NCBI GenBank assembly: GCA_035772405.1
Contig: JAYKKM010000250.1
Location: 1,122,001-1,186,000 of the forward strand
Reading direction: 5' to 3'
DNA from: Chrysogorgia sp. JL179-B06
Taxonomy: Eukaryota; Cnidaria; Anthozoa; Scleralcyonacea; Chrysogorgiidae
DNA: 64,000 bases
Position 1 is the stretch's first letter, and each line of letters opens with the position of its first letter. Positions 10,913-20,789 of this stretch are shown here, piece after piece. Position numbers and translations under genes: made by a program. The notes below the pieces were generated by a model. That model did no database searches. It was not told where the DNA came from and saw only the letters and a program-made list of their open reading frames with translations.

Positions 10913-11064
10913 CATCAGATTCCGAGCATAAGGCAAAGAAAAGAATCAAACTAGAATATTCTGATGATGAGCTCCTCGAATCAGAGGATAGTGAGTTGGA
11001 TGAGGTGCAAGAAGAGGAAAAGAAAATGAATGATATTGTGGCAAAACTGGACAAGCTTAAAAAG
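10913..11064 (+). CDS. BEN-domain-like gene, acidic/coiled-coil exon
   Basis: The exon reads SDSEHKAKKRIKLEYSDDEL, continues with an acidic stretch, and ends NDIVAKLDKLKK. A basic KKRIK patch (possible nuclear signal) is followed by acidic and coiled-coil-like residues, as is common N-terminal to BEN domains. The acceptor is TTCAG at 10908-10912. The donor is AAG then GTTATA, a weak match. It ends in phase 0, matching the next exon at 14249. Confidence 0.6.
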
Positions 11065-11112
11065 GTTATAATCTTGTAAATTTTTATCAATTCTTACTTT
11101 TATTTGTATTTA

Positions 11113-11430
11113 CAGTTCATAGTTGACTCGGGAGTTCGATTTATCGGGAGATTGTATCAAATGTGCAGAAATTGGGGAATGAAACTGTTTTGTCTACATG
11201 CTTGGTTACTATTGACTCAGAGTGCGTTTCAACGTAAATTAAGTTGTTTTGACATCATTATACACTTAAATGACAAGAAAATTATAAAGAAAAGACTATT
11301 TTCTATATAATTTTCTCGATAATTCGAATCTCATTTGTCATTTAAGTGTATAAAGAAATTCAGGTAAATTGACAGATTTTGGTTCGTGATTTTCGAGTTA
11401 CCGTGGGTTCGAGTTATCGCGATTCAACTG
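11113..11430. mobile_element. Tigger/pogo-like MITE
   Basis: The right end reads, in reverse complement, CAGTTGAATCGCGATAACTC then GAACCC, ending at a TA. The left end starts TA then CAGTTCATAGTTGACTCGGG with GAGTTCGATTTATCGGG. CAGT ends with repeated TCGA-type words and TA flanks fit pogo/Tigger MITEs. An internal inverted pair (TACACTTAAATGAC / GTCATTTAAGTGTA) lies at 11261-11352. The left terminus is diverged, so the boundaries are tentative. Confidence 0.45.
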
Positions 11431-14248
11431 TATTCTGACTATATCTAGAAACTCTATATCCAGACAAGACGAATATTTGTACTCATGAAATATCATGATT
11501 ATCTACTGGGTTGCCGCTCTACGAAGCCGAAGGCGAGAGTTTAAATTCCAACTTGTGCCAGTCAACAGTTTAGTCAATATTTGCTTTCTTGGTAAAATGT
11601 AACCTATTTCGTTGTGATAAAAGAGTACCACTCGGCAATGAAATTCTCGGTTTGAAATAAATGATATTGTTTGAAAGAAAACTTAAAAGTTGAAATGACA
11701 GTTATATAATATAATAGAGTAACCTCTTCGCAGTTTTTAGTGCAAAGTTTTTTAAACTTTGCAGTATTGTTATGAGTGGCTCAAATTCACACGATATATG
11801 CATATATATATATATATATAGAGTGAGTGAGTGACCGTGTTAACATCCGGGGGGCGACAAAATATTATTTCGTAGTCTTTTGAAACTCAATTTTCTATTG
11901 TCAGTAGAAAAGTGAAACTATTGTTAGTAGAAATCCTTGGCAATGAAGGCAGGCCGTTAAGTGAATTATCGATGGAGTTTTTTTACGTGTCAAATTGTAA
12001 TTGTAATACAGTTTGATTTCGATTCTTGAATATTTCATCATGTCTCGTATATAAGTTGTATCCCCCGGTTTTTATTAACATGCTACTGCGCACGCGCGAG
12101 CTTGAATCACAAAAATGGCGGAGCTTAGGAGTGAGCTTCTCGAAACAAGGATTTTATGGACTTACAGTATTAAATATGGTGTAGGAGAAAGGATTCATTC
12201 GTTCCGAAGCCCGACCGACGAAATACTCGGAGGACAGTGTAAACTGTACCTAAAGTGTAAACTGTACCTAAAGGCTAAACTGTACCTAAAGGCTAAACTA
12301 CGCAAAAACTACGTAGACAATCAGAAGAGAAAACGAGAAACTGCAGAACGGAGATTCGCAGTATCATAAGGCCGTGTGATTTTATAAACAAAGACAAATA
12401 CGCTGATTTTAATACCTGACAGTTGAGCCGTGTGACAGTGACAGAAATATCCTGAATATTAGACCTTTACTTTATATACAGGCTCGTCTTCCCACAACAG
12501 ACAAGATTGAGTTGTTTACGCCGTAAAAGCTATTCCAATGTCCATATAAGCATAATAAGGTAATGCGTATTCGTTTACTCGTGTCGTTTTGGCCTTGCTG
12601 AATACAGACAAGGTGGTTTTCGTAGTGATAAAAATGGCTAGATTCTGTGGTACTTTAACTAGTAACAATCGCCCGCGCATCGTCAACAATCTCTTGACTC
12701 GTCAGAGAGCTTAGCAGATGTTAAAATACATCGCCACAGACGCAATTATTCACGGGTCGACCACAACGGTGGATAATTGTGAATACTATCAAAATCTATC
12801 AAATGCTTATCAAAATCTATCAAATCTATGAAACAAATGAACACAAATACGTCAAACAAGCTAGTACTAGAATCGACGACAGTATTGATATCAACAACAA
12901 GCGAACGTTCACGCATTTTTACAGACGAGATAGACCACATATCAGAACACGTGAACGAGAACCGTCTAGTTGTACAAACTTCAACGTCGGCGAGGAAATA
13001 TTTTGTAACAATATCTAATATAGATATCTAATATCTAGATAACAATATCCTCCGCTATTAAAAGCCGGGTATTAGCTTCTGTTTTACCTTTATGTAGATC
13101 TATATGACTATAATCGTTTTGCAATCTAATACACTGCTAGCCATCGTTCATATTTAACGCTGTCATGGGACTGCCCGCAGGCTAATACACTGCTTGTCCC
13201 TGGACTAGTTGAATCTCTAACTTGAATCATGAGTTGCAGAAGGGCAGCGACATCCGCACAGCAATTACGCAGCATTACGATGTCATGGGACTAATACACT
13301 GCTGGGTCAAGTGAGCGCGAGCGACGAGAATGACTTCGCGAAAGTCTACGCAGCTATATACGTATAGCTATTTGAAATATGCATGCATAAACAAGCAAAG
13401 TATGTTATAATGCGTCTCTTGCCCGTTTCAATCCAGTGTTTCAATGAAGGCACAGATTTGCTATAAAACATTTAAAAACATAAATTCATGTGGTGTAACA
13501 AATATACTTTATATTTTATTGTTTGTGACAACGCAAAACTATACGAGAATCAAATATATTTATGAACAGTACACTTCCACTGGACGTGAATCGCTATTAT
13601 TTCAAGTGCATTCCGAATTCCAAAAGTAACATATTAATTATATTACTGATGTGAAATATATGATATGAAACTTTGCACTATCCTTGGGATCTAGTTTGTT
13701 TCCTTGCTTTGTTTTTGAGATATTTCTATTTGTTTGATATGTAAATGTGACCATTTAGACGTCACACGTGCATAATGACTAAGTATAATTATGCATGTTA
13801 AAAGGTTTTATATCATTTTTATTATTAAACGGACTTATTTTGGTGTTGAGAAACACGTACAAGATGTTTTGAGGTTTTGTTTGATAATGGTATACTGTAT
13901 ATATAAAAATATGCACGCGTACGTGACGTCAAAATCTTTACATTTGCATATCTATTACCAAACAAACTGAAGACGAAGTACCTCAAAAACGAAATGAGAA
14001 ATTAAAAAATAAAACTGGAAGAGGTTTGTCATTTTACTGTTCTTTTGAAAATATCATTTACCTTAAACTGAAAATTTCATAGCAGTCATACTTAAAACAT
14101 TTGGGATAGATATTTAAGCTGGTTTAATTAAGATTAAATGATAATTGATTTTAACCAACGGCAATGCATCAAGTATAACCACACCAACAGTTCTAGCAAA
14201 TTTTGATCATTAGAATATTATTAATAACATTACATCAATTATTTTTAG
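11431..14248. other. Long intron-like stretch, no clear gene
   Basis: This lies between two BEN-gene exons. It contains an AT microsatellite (11799-11820), the small ORF at 12115-12369 listed separately, and a region at 13120-13310 where the word CTAATACACTGCT recurs three times with GTCATGGGACT words between. Other frames have no recognisable motif. Confidence 0.4.
12115..12369 (+). CDS. Small ORF with tandem 17-bp repeat, unknown
   Basis: The 84-residue frame starts with an ATG in a CAAAAATGGCG context, a good animal start context. It encodes MAELRSELLETRILWTYSIK at the N-terminus and later three to four copies of (C/A)KLYLK, produced by a tandem 17-bp unit TGTACCTAAAGGCTAAA at about 12238-12299. 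The tail is Lys/Arg-rich. No family is recognised. It may be a first exon or a chance frame. Confidence 0.25.
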   Translation: MAELRSELLETRILWTYSIKYGVGERIHSFRSPTDEILGGQCKLYLKCKLYLKAKLYLKAKLRKNYVDNQKRKRETAERRFAVS

Positions 14249-14390
14249 CCAATCGCTCAAGTCAATGAGCACAAGAGAAACCAGACAACAACTACAAAAA
14301 CAACAACAGGTAGCACAGTTGAAATGGCTGCCTTAAAAAACATTCAAAAATATGTGTTAGATATCAAAGAAATGGTTCAAACAAAATGTC
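14249..14390 (+). CDS. BEN-domain-like gene exon running into a palindrome
   Basis: After the acceptor ATTTTTAG the phase-0 frame reads PIAQVNEHKRNQ, a Thr/Lys run, then MAALKNIQKYVLDIKEMVQT. No donor in the correct phase is found before the frame enters the long palindrome at 14379. The 3' end of this exon therefore cannot be placed; the palindrome may have replaced the donor. The helical segment suggests a continuation of the coiled coil of the preceding exon. Confidence 0.5.
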
Positions 14391-14844
14391 CAATTTACAA
14401 CAAGTCAATAAATTTCTGTTTCCATACACCTACTGTAACATGCTGGTTTACAAAATATTACATATATATATATATATATAGCTGTTTCTGATATCTTACA
14501 TTTTCTGGACATTCTTGTGGTTTCCTCGAGCTTTCAGGGGTGGAGTAAGCGCTCGACAACAGAGGAGGCTCATATTTTCTTTTCATTGAATTGACTGTTT
14601 TTTGAAGCTCATTAGCTTCAAAAAACAGTCAATTCAATGAAAAGAAAATATGAGCCTCCTCTGTTGTCGAGCGCTTACTCCACCCCTGAAAGCTCGAGGA
14701 AACCACAAGAATGTCCAGAAAATGTAAGATATCAGAAACAGCTATATATATATATATATATGTAATATTTTGTAAACCAGCATGTTACAGTAGGTGTATG
14801 GAAACAGAAATTTATTGACTTGTTGTAAATTGGACATTTTGTTT
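14379..14844. repeat. Near-perfect 466-bp palindrome
   Basis: Positions pair to a constant sum of 29223: arms 14379-14609 and 14614-14844 (231 bp each), with a 4-base loop CATT. Arms match base for base at all points I checked, including an AT-dinucleotide run of matching length in both arms (around 14462 and 14743). The terminal bases do not continue pairing. No coding content or target duplication was found. It begins inside the end of a BEN-gene exon. It could be a foldback insertion, a recent inverted duplication or an assembly/amplification artefact. Confidence 0.9.
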
Positions 14845-15366
14845 AAAACTACTAAAAATGTTGAATATTATTAGGACTAATATGGCAGTAAAGGAATTTG
14901 AATGTACTAAGACTGTTTATGAGCATTTGAGCAGCTGAAGTCGTAATTATCGTTAACAATCAAGTAGGAAGAATTCATGATTTTAATCAACAAATGTTCT
15001 TTCAATGTTTTTCTTCTGTCTTAAAATTTCAATGTTTTTCTTCTGTCTTTCTTCTGTCTTTTATAAAATACAAAACATTGTTCCAGTGTAACATTGGACT
15101 CCTGTTCACACTAAATTTCTCGTTTTCCCAAACTTCCACTTCTGTTTCTTACCCGACGTGTATGAAATAGTTTGATCAATATATAATGTAATTAAAAGCA
15201 TTTTCGTTTTCTAAATTGTAACGATTACAGATGTTTTAGTATTTTATTCTGGCTAACGTCTGACGGTTTTATTTGGGAATGGAGTGGTCACTGGTCTATA
15301 AAGGGTTAAAATAGTTGTTGAGAGATTTTTTAATTATATGACACTTCTTTCTTACTTTCCATGCAG

Positions 15367-15426
15367 ATCTCACCAGAGGCAGAGACAAAAGTGCAGAGAC
15401 CAATTACTGTTGTGGATACTAAAATT
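15367..15426 (+). CDS. BEN-domain-like gene, 20-codon exon
   Basis: The exon is bounded by the acceptor CATGCAG and a strong donor GTAAGT. It encodes ISPEAETKVQRPITVVDTKI in phase 0, the only frame without stops. It precedes the exon containing the BEN core at 17820. Confidence 0.55.
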
Positions 15427-15476
15427 GTAAGTAACCTTCAAAAATATAAAGATAGGCAGTGTAAAATGTAAGATAA

Positions 15477-15571
15477 AATGGTGATAAAGATGTAAACTGC
15501 CAATCGTTAGTTTGCTGACATTTCAAGCACACTAACAAACACAATTGGCAGTTTACAACCTTATCACCATT
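15477..15571. repeat. Inverted repeat with diverged hairpin module
   Basis: Arms AATGGTGATAA...TAAACTGCCAAT and ATTGGCAGTTTA...TTATCACCATT enclose GCTGACATTTCAAGCAC. The order (GGTG..AACTGCC, then CTGAC, then TTTC) parallels the hammerhead-like modules at 9314, 28302 and 29191. It looks like a diverged relative folded into a symmetric form. Confidence 0.45.
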
Positions 15572-15734
15572 CCATTAGAAATGTATGCCATGGTAATTGT
15601 CGTTTCTAATTTCATGCCAAGATGTGTGCACGATATTCATGAATATTTGCTGTATGTATATTGAAGGTTATATAATTCTTAGAAGTGTGAAGTTGATCGT
15701 CCAGGTTGTTGTAGTCTTGAGAAAGACTGTTGTT

Positions 15735-15780
15735 GGTGACTGACGTTTCGACGGCCTCAGCGGCGGTCATCTTCAGAGTC
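15735..15780 (-). ncRNA. Hammerhead-ribozyme-like motif in PLE 3' region
   Basis: The minus strand reads CTGAAGATGACCGCC, loop GCTGA, then GGCCGTCGAAACGTCAGTC. This supplies a CUGANGA box (CUGAAGA), a stem II with one mismatch (GACCGCC/GGCCGTC), GAAA, a short stem III (AC-GUCA-GU) and a UC/UH cleavage position. One extra base sits between the CUGANGA box and stem II, and a convincing stem I is not visible, so activity is doubtful. Hammerheads are established components of PLE pseudo-LTRs, and the position just 3' of the PLE ORF fits that. Confidence 0.5.
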
Positions 15781-15867
15781 AAGTAAAGCGTGTTTGTCAG
15801 GGTTTGCCTATATATAAGTCTGGTTCATTACGTCATCGTTTGTTTATGTCATAATTAATGTGAGTGG

Positions 15868-17435
15868 TTGTCGCGTTATGCGTGGGCCAATATTGTTTGT
15901 CATGTGTTAAGCGTTGGTATATTGTTTGTCGGTAGGTCTATTGTTCGTTGGTGCGTGCGAAGAAGTCTTTTGTATGGTGTTGGTAATTGTTGTGATCTGT
16001 TAAAGGGACACTCCGGCCCAAATACAAATGTAGTTCATATGAAAGATCTTACTGACTTTAGATTATGTCCAAAGTTTCAGCATTCCTATCAATTTAGTTA
16101 AGAAGATGTGGCTAGTTGAAGTTGGAGAGTTTGTCCAATTTCGACGCCATTTTGTTTCTCAAATATGACGTCACTGAGTGACGTGATCTCGTATTATGCC
16201 TAAGAAGCTCCTCTACTTTCCTGCATGATGAACTAAATAGTTTATTTCGACTAATTTTCGTCCAAAGACCATTCACAATAACTATCACTATGTGATCGCC
16301 ATCAAAACAACTCCACTGACGATAAAGAATCACTCAATGACGTCATATTTTCAAAACCAATATGGCGTCAAAATCCACAAATTTTCAACTTCAACTAGCA
16401 ATATCTTCTCAACTAAATTGATAGGAATGCTGAAACTTTGGAAATAAACTAAAGTCCGTAAGATCTTTCATATGAACTGCATTTGTATTTGGGCCGGAGT
16501 GTCCCTTTAAGTGGTTTATGTTCCAAGTTGGTATACCAACTTTCTAATGTAAGTCGTTGTTTGTAGTTTGTGTTAAAGGCGATACATTCAGCTGAGTCCC
16601 AGTCAATATCGTGTTTTGTTTGTACGTGGTGTTCAGCTATGTGATTAGTCCTGTCTCCGTTTCTAGTAGCTCGTTTGTGTTCAGCTAGTCTGATTTTTAG
16701 GTTTCTGCCGGTTTTACCAATATAAGTGTCCTGGCAGTCGGCGCATTTGATCTTATAAACTGCACCCTGTCTTTCGTGAGGCTGTTCTTTGTCTTTCACG
16801 TTGGTCAGTATATGTCGCAAAGTAGTTATAGGTTTGTGGGCTACACGTATGTTGTAAGGTCGTAAAATACGTGCAATTATTAGTCTCTGATGTACCTTTA
16901 ATGTATGGTATTGTTGCGGTTGTTACGGTTGTACTGCTGTTGGTCTCATTGGTCTCGTTGATATTGTAGTTGTTCCGTTCGATAAAGTTGGTATTGTAGT
17001 TGTTTTTGCGAAAAGCGCGCCGAAGATAGTCGTTTTCGTTGCGTAGAGTTTCGGGTGAATCGCATATAAGTTGTGCACGTCTTGTCAAAGTCTTGATGGT
17101 TGTTGCTTTGTGTATCGTTGGGTTGTAAGATGATTCGTCCAGTAGTCTATCAGTGTGTGTTGGTTTTCTGTAAACACTAGTCCTTAGTTTGTTCTTGTCA
17201 CGTGTTACCAAACAGTCTAGAAAAGGAAGAGTTCCATTCTCCTCAATTTCTTTTGTAAATTGTATGTCACAGTTCTGTTCGTTAACATGTTTGTGAAAAT
17301 CGTCGACGTCATCTTCATGTAGCGCAGTAATGGTGTCGTCAACGTAGCGAAACCAAAAAGGTAATGTTTTTTGTAAGTTGCGAGTGCGCGTTCCTCTATG
17401 GCTTGCATAACAACAACCTGGATGATCAACTTCAC
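15868..17435 (-). pseudogene. PLE reverse transcriptase + GIY-YIG endonuclease
   Basis: Reading minus from 17435: the frame has AIEERALATYKK (RT). A shifted frame over 17280-17360 gives the RT catalytic FRYVDD region, and DKNKLRTSVYRKPTHTDRLL continues from about 17200. A Thr/Asn-rich linker follows. Then comes YKIKCADCQDTYIGKTGRNL with the later EHKRATRNGD...NHIAEHH block, a GIY-YIG nuclease of the PLE type (YxxxCxxCxxxYIGxTxRxLxxRxxEH). The ORF is broken by at least two frameshifts and by a MITE. After the MITE the same protein resumes (RSQQLPTPYKRLLRTHQRTI) and ends at a stop near 15906. RT N-terminal domains are missing. Confidence 0.8.
16000..16510. mobile_element. TTAA-type MITE inserted in the PLE
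   Basis: The 503-bp element (16004-16506) starts AGGGACACTCCGGCCCAAAT and ends with its reverse complement. It is flanked by TTAA on each side (16000-16003, 16507-16510). Imperfect inverted similarity extends over 100 bp inward. TTAA duplications fit piggyBac or Kolobok-type elements. Removing it, with one TTAA, restores the reading frame of the PLE C-terminus, so it entered the PLE after that insertion. Confidence 0.85.
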
Positions 17436-17819
17436 ACTTCTAATGATACTCCTAGGTTCAAACCATTTACTATATAATTCTTACATGTACAGTATATGTT
17501 CCTCCTAGTTCTACCTTTAAATGTGATTTAACCACATGTCGTTTATCATGTTTTGCTATGAAAGTCTTTATGTACAGCTTGTTCTGCATACTTGAAAATC
17601 TTGATAATGATATTTCCTTTTAAATCATTAAGTCTAATCAAGCTATTAAGTTCTAACACCTAAAATAGCATTATTATGTTAATTGTCATAATTTAATTAT
17701 CTTAATAGTCTAATATTTCTATTAAAGTACAATGTGCTTGTATAACAAGTTGTTTTCTTCAGTTTATTACACTTGCTATCTTCTCATTGCAAAAGTAATT
17801 AACTAATTTCTAATTTTAG

Positions 17820-17972
17820 ATCATGCATAATGGCTAAACCTCGTGACTGTCATTCCAACACCAAAGGATCCCACAAAATGTGCCTTAAAAATACTGCCTC
17901 AGCTTTTTTCCAATGAGGAAATGGCTGAAGGTACCCTGGAAGTTTCAAAAAAATCCAAGAGAAAACTCCTCG
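17820..17972 (+). pseudogene. BEN-core exon, frameshifted and cut by a LINE
   Basis: After the acceptor AATTTTAG the phase-0 frame begins IMHNG then hits a stop at 17835. The frame that matches a BEN core starts at 17843 or later: VTVIPTPKDPTKCALKILPQ, then LFSNEEMAEGT and KSKRKLLD. The pattern (A..LL..LF..EE.....L....K..LD) is BEN-like. The expected exon end is CTC CTC G at 17972, because the next exon starts AT GTA and would give Asp-Val. The bases that follow are ATACAT, not GT: the donor is missing and LINE sequence begins. This copy is probably non-functional, or splices differently. Confidence 0.6.
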
Positions 17973-18488
17973 ATACATGAAAGAGCTTTGCGATGTATTT
18001 ACGACGACCGGTCTTTGGACTTTACCTCCCTGACTGATAAAATTGGCTATACTCTGAAGGATCGGAGAATACAAGATTTGCTTATTATTGTTTACAAGTC
18101 TGTGTACAACTATCCACCTGTGTACTTGAAGGACTATTTTCCCATTAGGGATAATATTAAGAACCTTAGAGGACTTAACAAACTGTGCATTCCAAGAGTT
18201 AAAACCACACATTTTGGTCTTAATTCAACTTCATACACTGCTGCAACGACTTGGAACTCTTTACCAGACTCCTTAAGAACAGCAATTAATGTAGAGTCTT
18301 TTTGTAGCGCTGTGCGTACAATGAGATTTTAATGTTTAATGTTTTATATTTGTAAATTTAGTGCTTAGTATTTTTATTTTTATTTTTATTTTTTTTTCTA
18401 TTTCTCGGCATATTAGCAATGTATCTGCTAGGGGCCTAAACAGTCCCATCAACCCGAGGTCTAAATAAAGTTTATGATGATGATGATA
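17973..18488 (+). mobile_element. 5'-truncated CR1/L2-like LINE, 3' end
   Basis: The open frame reads HERALRCIYDDRSLDFTSLT, then RIQDLLIIVYKSVYNYPPVY, NLRGLNKLCIPRVKTTHFGL and WNSLPDSLR before a stop at 18330. This is the conserved C-terminal tail of CR1/L2/Rex-type retrotransposon proteins (NLR, TT..GL.S..Y....WNSLP). It is followed by an AATAAAG and a (TGA)n tail, as expected for a LINE 3' end. The 5' junction coincides with the lost splice donor of the BEN exon. Confidence 0.8.
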
Positions 18489-18681
18489 GAAAGAACCAAT
18501 GCATTGCATTGCATTTATGAATGCTTCTATGTTGAACAAGTAATTTGTTCAATTTTTTATCTTATAGAATTTTAATAATGTATTGGTTTACTCAGTTGCT
18601 CAAGTAGTGATAATTAGAGTATCACAAGTTTTATTCTATTTCACATTAATCTTTTCTTATTTCCTCAATTTGTTATTTTAG

Positions 18682-18815
18682 ATGTACTCCGTGCCAAATA
18701 TGGGGACAAGATGAACAAGTATCACCAACAAGTTATCGATGCATGCAACCAAAAATGCAGAGATGCAAAGCGGAGGATGGATGCAGCTGAAGAAAGCAAA
18801 AACTTACAACTCTAA
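18682..18815 (+). CDS. BEN-domain-like gene, last exon
   Basis: After acceptor TGTTATTTTAG the frame reads VLRAKYGDKMNKYHQQVIDA, CNQKCRDAKRRMDAAEE and SKNLQL, then stop. The KY...I...CNxKCRDxKRR ending fits the C-terminal helix region of BEN domains. The start phase (two bases, AT) requires an upstream exon ending in one base, in agreement with CTC CTC G at 17972. BEN proteins usually bind DNA or chromatin; this is the C-terminus of that gene. Confidence 0.6.
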
Positions 18816-18932
18816 ATTTTATATGAACTAATTTTTTCATTAGCACTAATTAGCATGGAAATTAAATAATGTCAATTGTCAACACATAAATACATGTACC
18901 TTAATTTAAATAGTTAATTACAGTTTATTTTC

Positions 18933-18986
18933 AACAACCTTGTTTCAACCTTGTTTCAACCTTGTTTCAACCTTGTTTCACCAACC
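18933..18986. repeat. Minisatellite, 11-bp unit
   Basis: The unit CCTTGTTTCAA is repeated about four times, followed by a degenerate copy ending CACCAACC. It lies just downstream of the BEN-like gene. Confidence 0.85.
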
Positions 18987-19204
18987 TAGAGCCAGATCGA
19001 TAACTGCATGGACACACAAGCGTGTTGGGATGACTGTTCGCCATTGTATGTTGAACCGAGTCATAAAATAATTTAAAGCAAAATAATGGGTGAAAACAAA
19101 TGTATGATCCCACATCTACATTACAAGATATGTCACAATGTTACAGGTTACACATTTTGTTACCAAATTAACCATACTCTTATCAAAGATATTGAAGATA
19201 TATT

Positions 19205-19394
19205 CAGATTCGAGCACTGCAGTTTTGTACAATCCTGTAATATTTCATAAGATCTGGTAAGATCTTGTAAGATTCAGCAAGATCTTTGCAACATCTTTAC
19301 AAGTTCTTGTAAGATCTTCATAAGATCTTGCAAAAATCTTACATAAGATCTTATAAGATCTTGCCAAGATCTTACGTAAGATTTCCACCTGGGA
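19205..19394. repeat. AAGATCTT palindromic-word array
   Basis: The word AAGATCTT, or a near variant, recurs at least eight times at 8-20 bp spacing, in part as (G/C)TAAGATCTTG. The right edge ends CTTACGTAAGATTTCCACCTGGG, so the reverse complement starts CCCAGGTGG. Open frames through it give Leu/Gln/Asp-rich tails and are shadow codons. It resembles other elements in this window built from repeated palindromic words (24.7-25.2 kb and 54.0-54.2 kb). Confidence 0.75.
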
Positions 19395-19399
19395 TATGA

Positions 19400-20070
19400 T
19401 GAACAAATTAACTCAGGAAATTTTCTCTGTACGTAATTAATTGCATCTGCTGCACTGCAATTATCAACTTGCATGATTTCATTGGCGATGATATGTCGTT
19501 CAGCAGCATGCTTTCCCGTTAAGGTCTCATATAAAGTTTCATTCCATTCATTTGCATGAATCAGTTTTATAATATCCTGAACTGAAAACTTGCCATTCCA
19601 CTTGTTGTCTGATGTAAATGTTTTTCCATCATTGGCAGTAACCGAGCATGCCAAGGCAGTCAAAACATCTTCTTTTGAACCTCGATGGACTCTTCGTAAA
19701 AGAACAGTTAATGTGCTTTCCTGTATGCGAACTCTTTTGTTAAGAGGTTCGGCCATGTTTATAGTCAGCATTGGAAGCTTTCTCTTTATCAAAGAGTTTT
19801 AATGTGCCTGTGTCATGTTTTAATGGTGAATAAAGTAAGTGCTTCACTGGAGAGATGTGGAGTACTACCAGGTGCGGGATTGCTGGGAAAATAATTGCCA
19901 GGTTGAATTGGAGTACTCGGACACAATGGTTGAACAGCAGTACCCGGACTGCTATCCTCTTGGATTCCAAGATTTTTCCTTTTTGGAGATGGCGTTTTTC
20001 CATTTTCTTTTAATTCTGCTCTGTGTAGGTTTTCCAAAAGATGCCTCAAATTCTGTTGTTCTTCAAACAA
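19400..20070 (-). pseudogene. Unknown gene, three overlapping minus frames
   Basis: The frame from 20070 starts MFEEQQNLRHLLENLHRAEL and continues with a Pro/Ser-rich stretch (SPKRKNLGIQ, STPIQPG). The frame from 19792 carries LNKRVRIQESTLTVLLRRVH, a charged domain with WNGKFSVQDIIKLIH and HAAERHIIANEIMQVDNCSA. A third frame bridges them. The change of frame near 19800 suggests an indel or small intron. No family is recognised. The protein looks like a soluble nuclear or regulatory protein. Confidence 0.4.
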
Positions 20071-20789
20071 TTATTTGGATTTCTGTCCACTACTGCATGT
20101 AAAACCAAGCAGGGTACTCACAAATGCAGCATGAATCATGAGGGATTTTTTGACACCATATTGGATGAAAGCTTCTTTGATACCTGCAAGTAGATATGAT
20201 CAAACCAGAATTACATTGATGTAATAGTTTCTAATGTTACATTAACACATTAGTATGTTATTGAAATATTGCAAGGTTGGTGAAATGTTGCACAACTACA
20301 TTATTTTGTTTGAGGTTTTGCATGGCAGTGTTAGGTACACTTACTAATTAGCCACACACATTTGCTGAAGACATGGATGGAGGTATTATACATGTAGTTG
20401 TCAAAAACTGGTCCTCAACCATGCAAATCAACCATGGCGTGCACATAACTGGCAGTAAACGCATGCGTGTAACAGTCAATTACTAGTCCCACATGCTTAG
20501 TCTCTCTTGTGAGATGGGTGGGTCAAGTAGGGTCATGTCTTAAAAGTTGTTAAGATATTACAAACAAGTCCAATTCATTTTATCGGGCACTATTAAACAA
20601 CCATAACTACCGAAAAGCCTCGCTTTCATAAAATTGCCACCATATTTGCAATCGGTCTACGATGATTTGCATTTATGTTTGATTTTTATATTCATGTGTG
20701 ATCAGACTGATGTGTGATCGAGAAAAGCATTTTACCTATTTAAAAACAGTGATGTATTAGGAATTACTAACCATTTGAGCAAGCTTTTT

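Larger units (their letters stand above)
15669..17483 (-). mobile_element. Penelope-like retroelement (PLE), 5'-truncated, 13-bp TSD
   Basis: The insertion (15682-17470) is flanked by a perfect 13-bp repeat TATATAATTCTTA (15669-15681 and 17471-17483). It encodes, on minus, part of a reverse transcriptase and a GIY-YIG endonuclease, then a 3' region with a hammerhead-like hairpin. At the right edge (17410-17440) is an inverted copy of the left-edge 31 bp (15681-15711), so the 5' end carries an oppositely oriented terminal fragment. PLE insertions often carry such inverted partial copies. It sits in an intron of the BEN-like gene and was later hit by a TTAA MITE. Confidence 0.8.

Noticed and set aside
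11500..11560. Possible tRNA-like segment (GAGTTTAAATTCC)
   Set aside because: The B-box resemblance is weak and no acceptor stem forms.
16112..16333. Minus ORF inside the TTAA MITE
   Set aside because: The MITE is noncoding and its ends explain the sequence; no transposase motif is seen.
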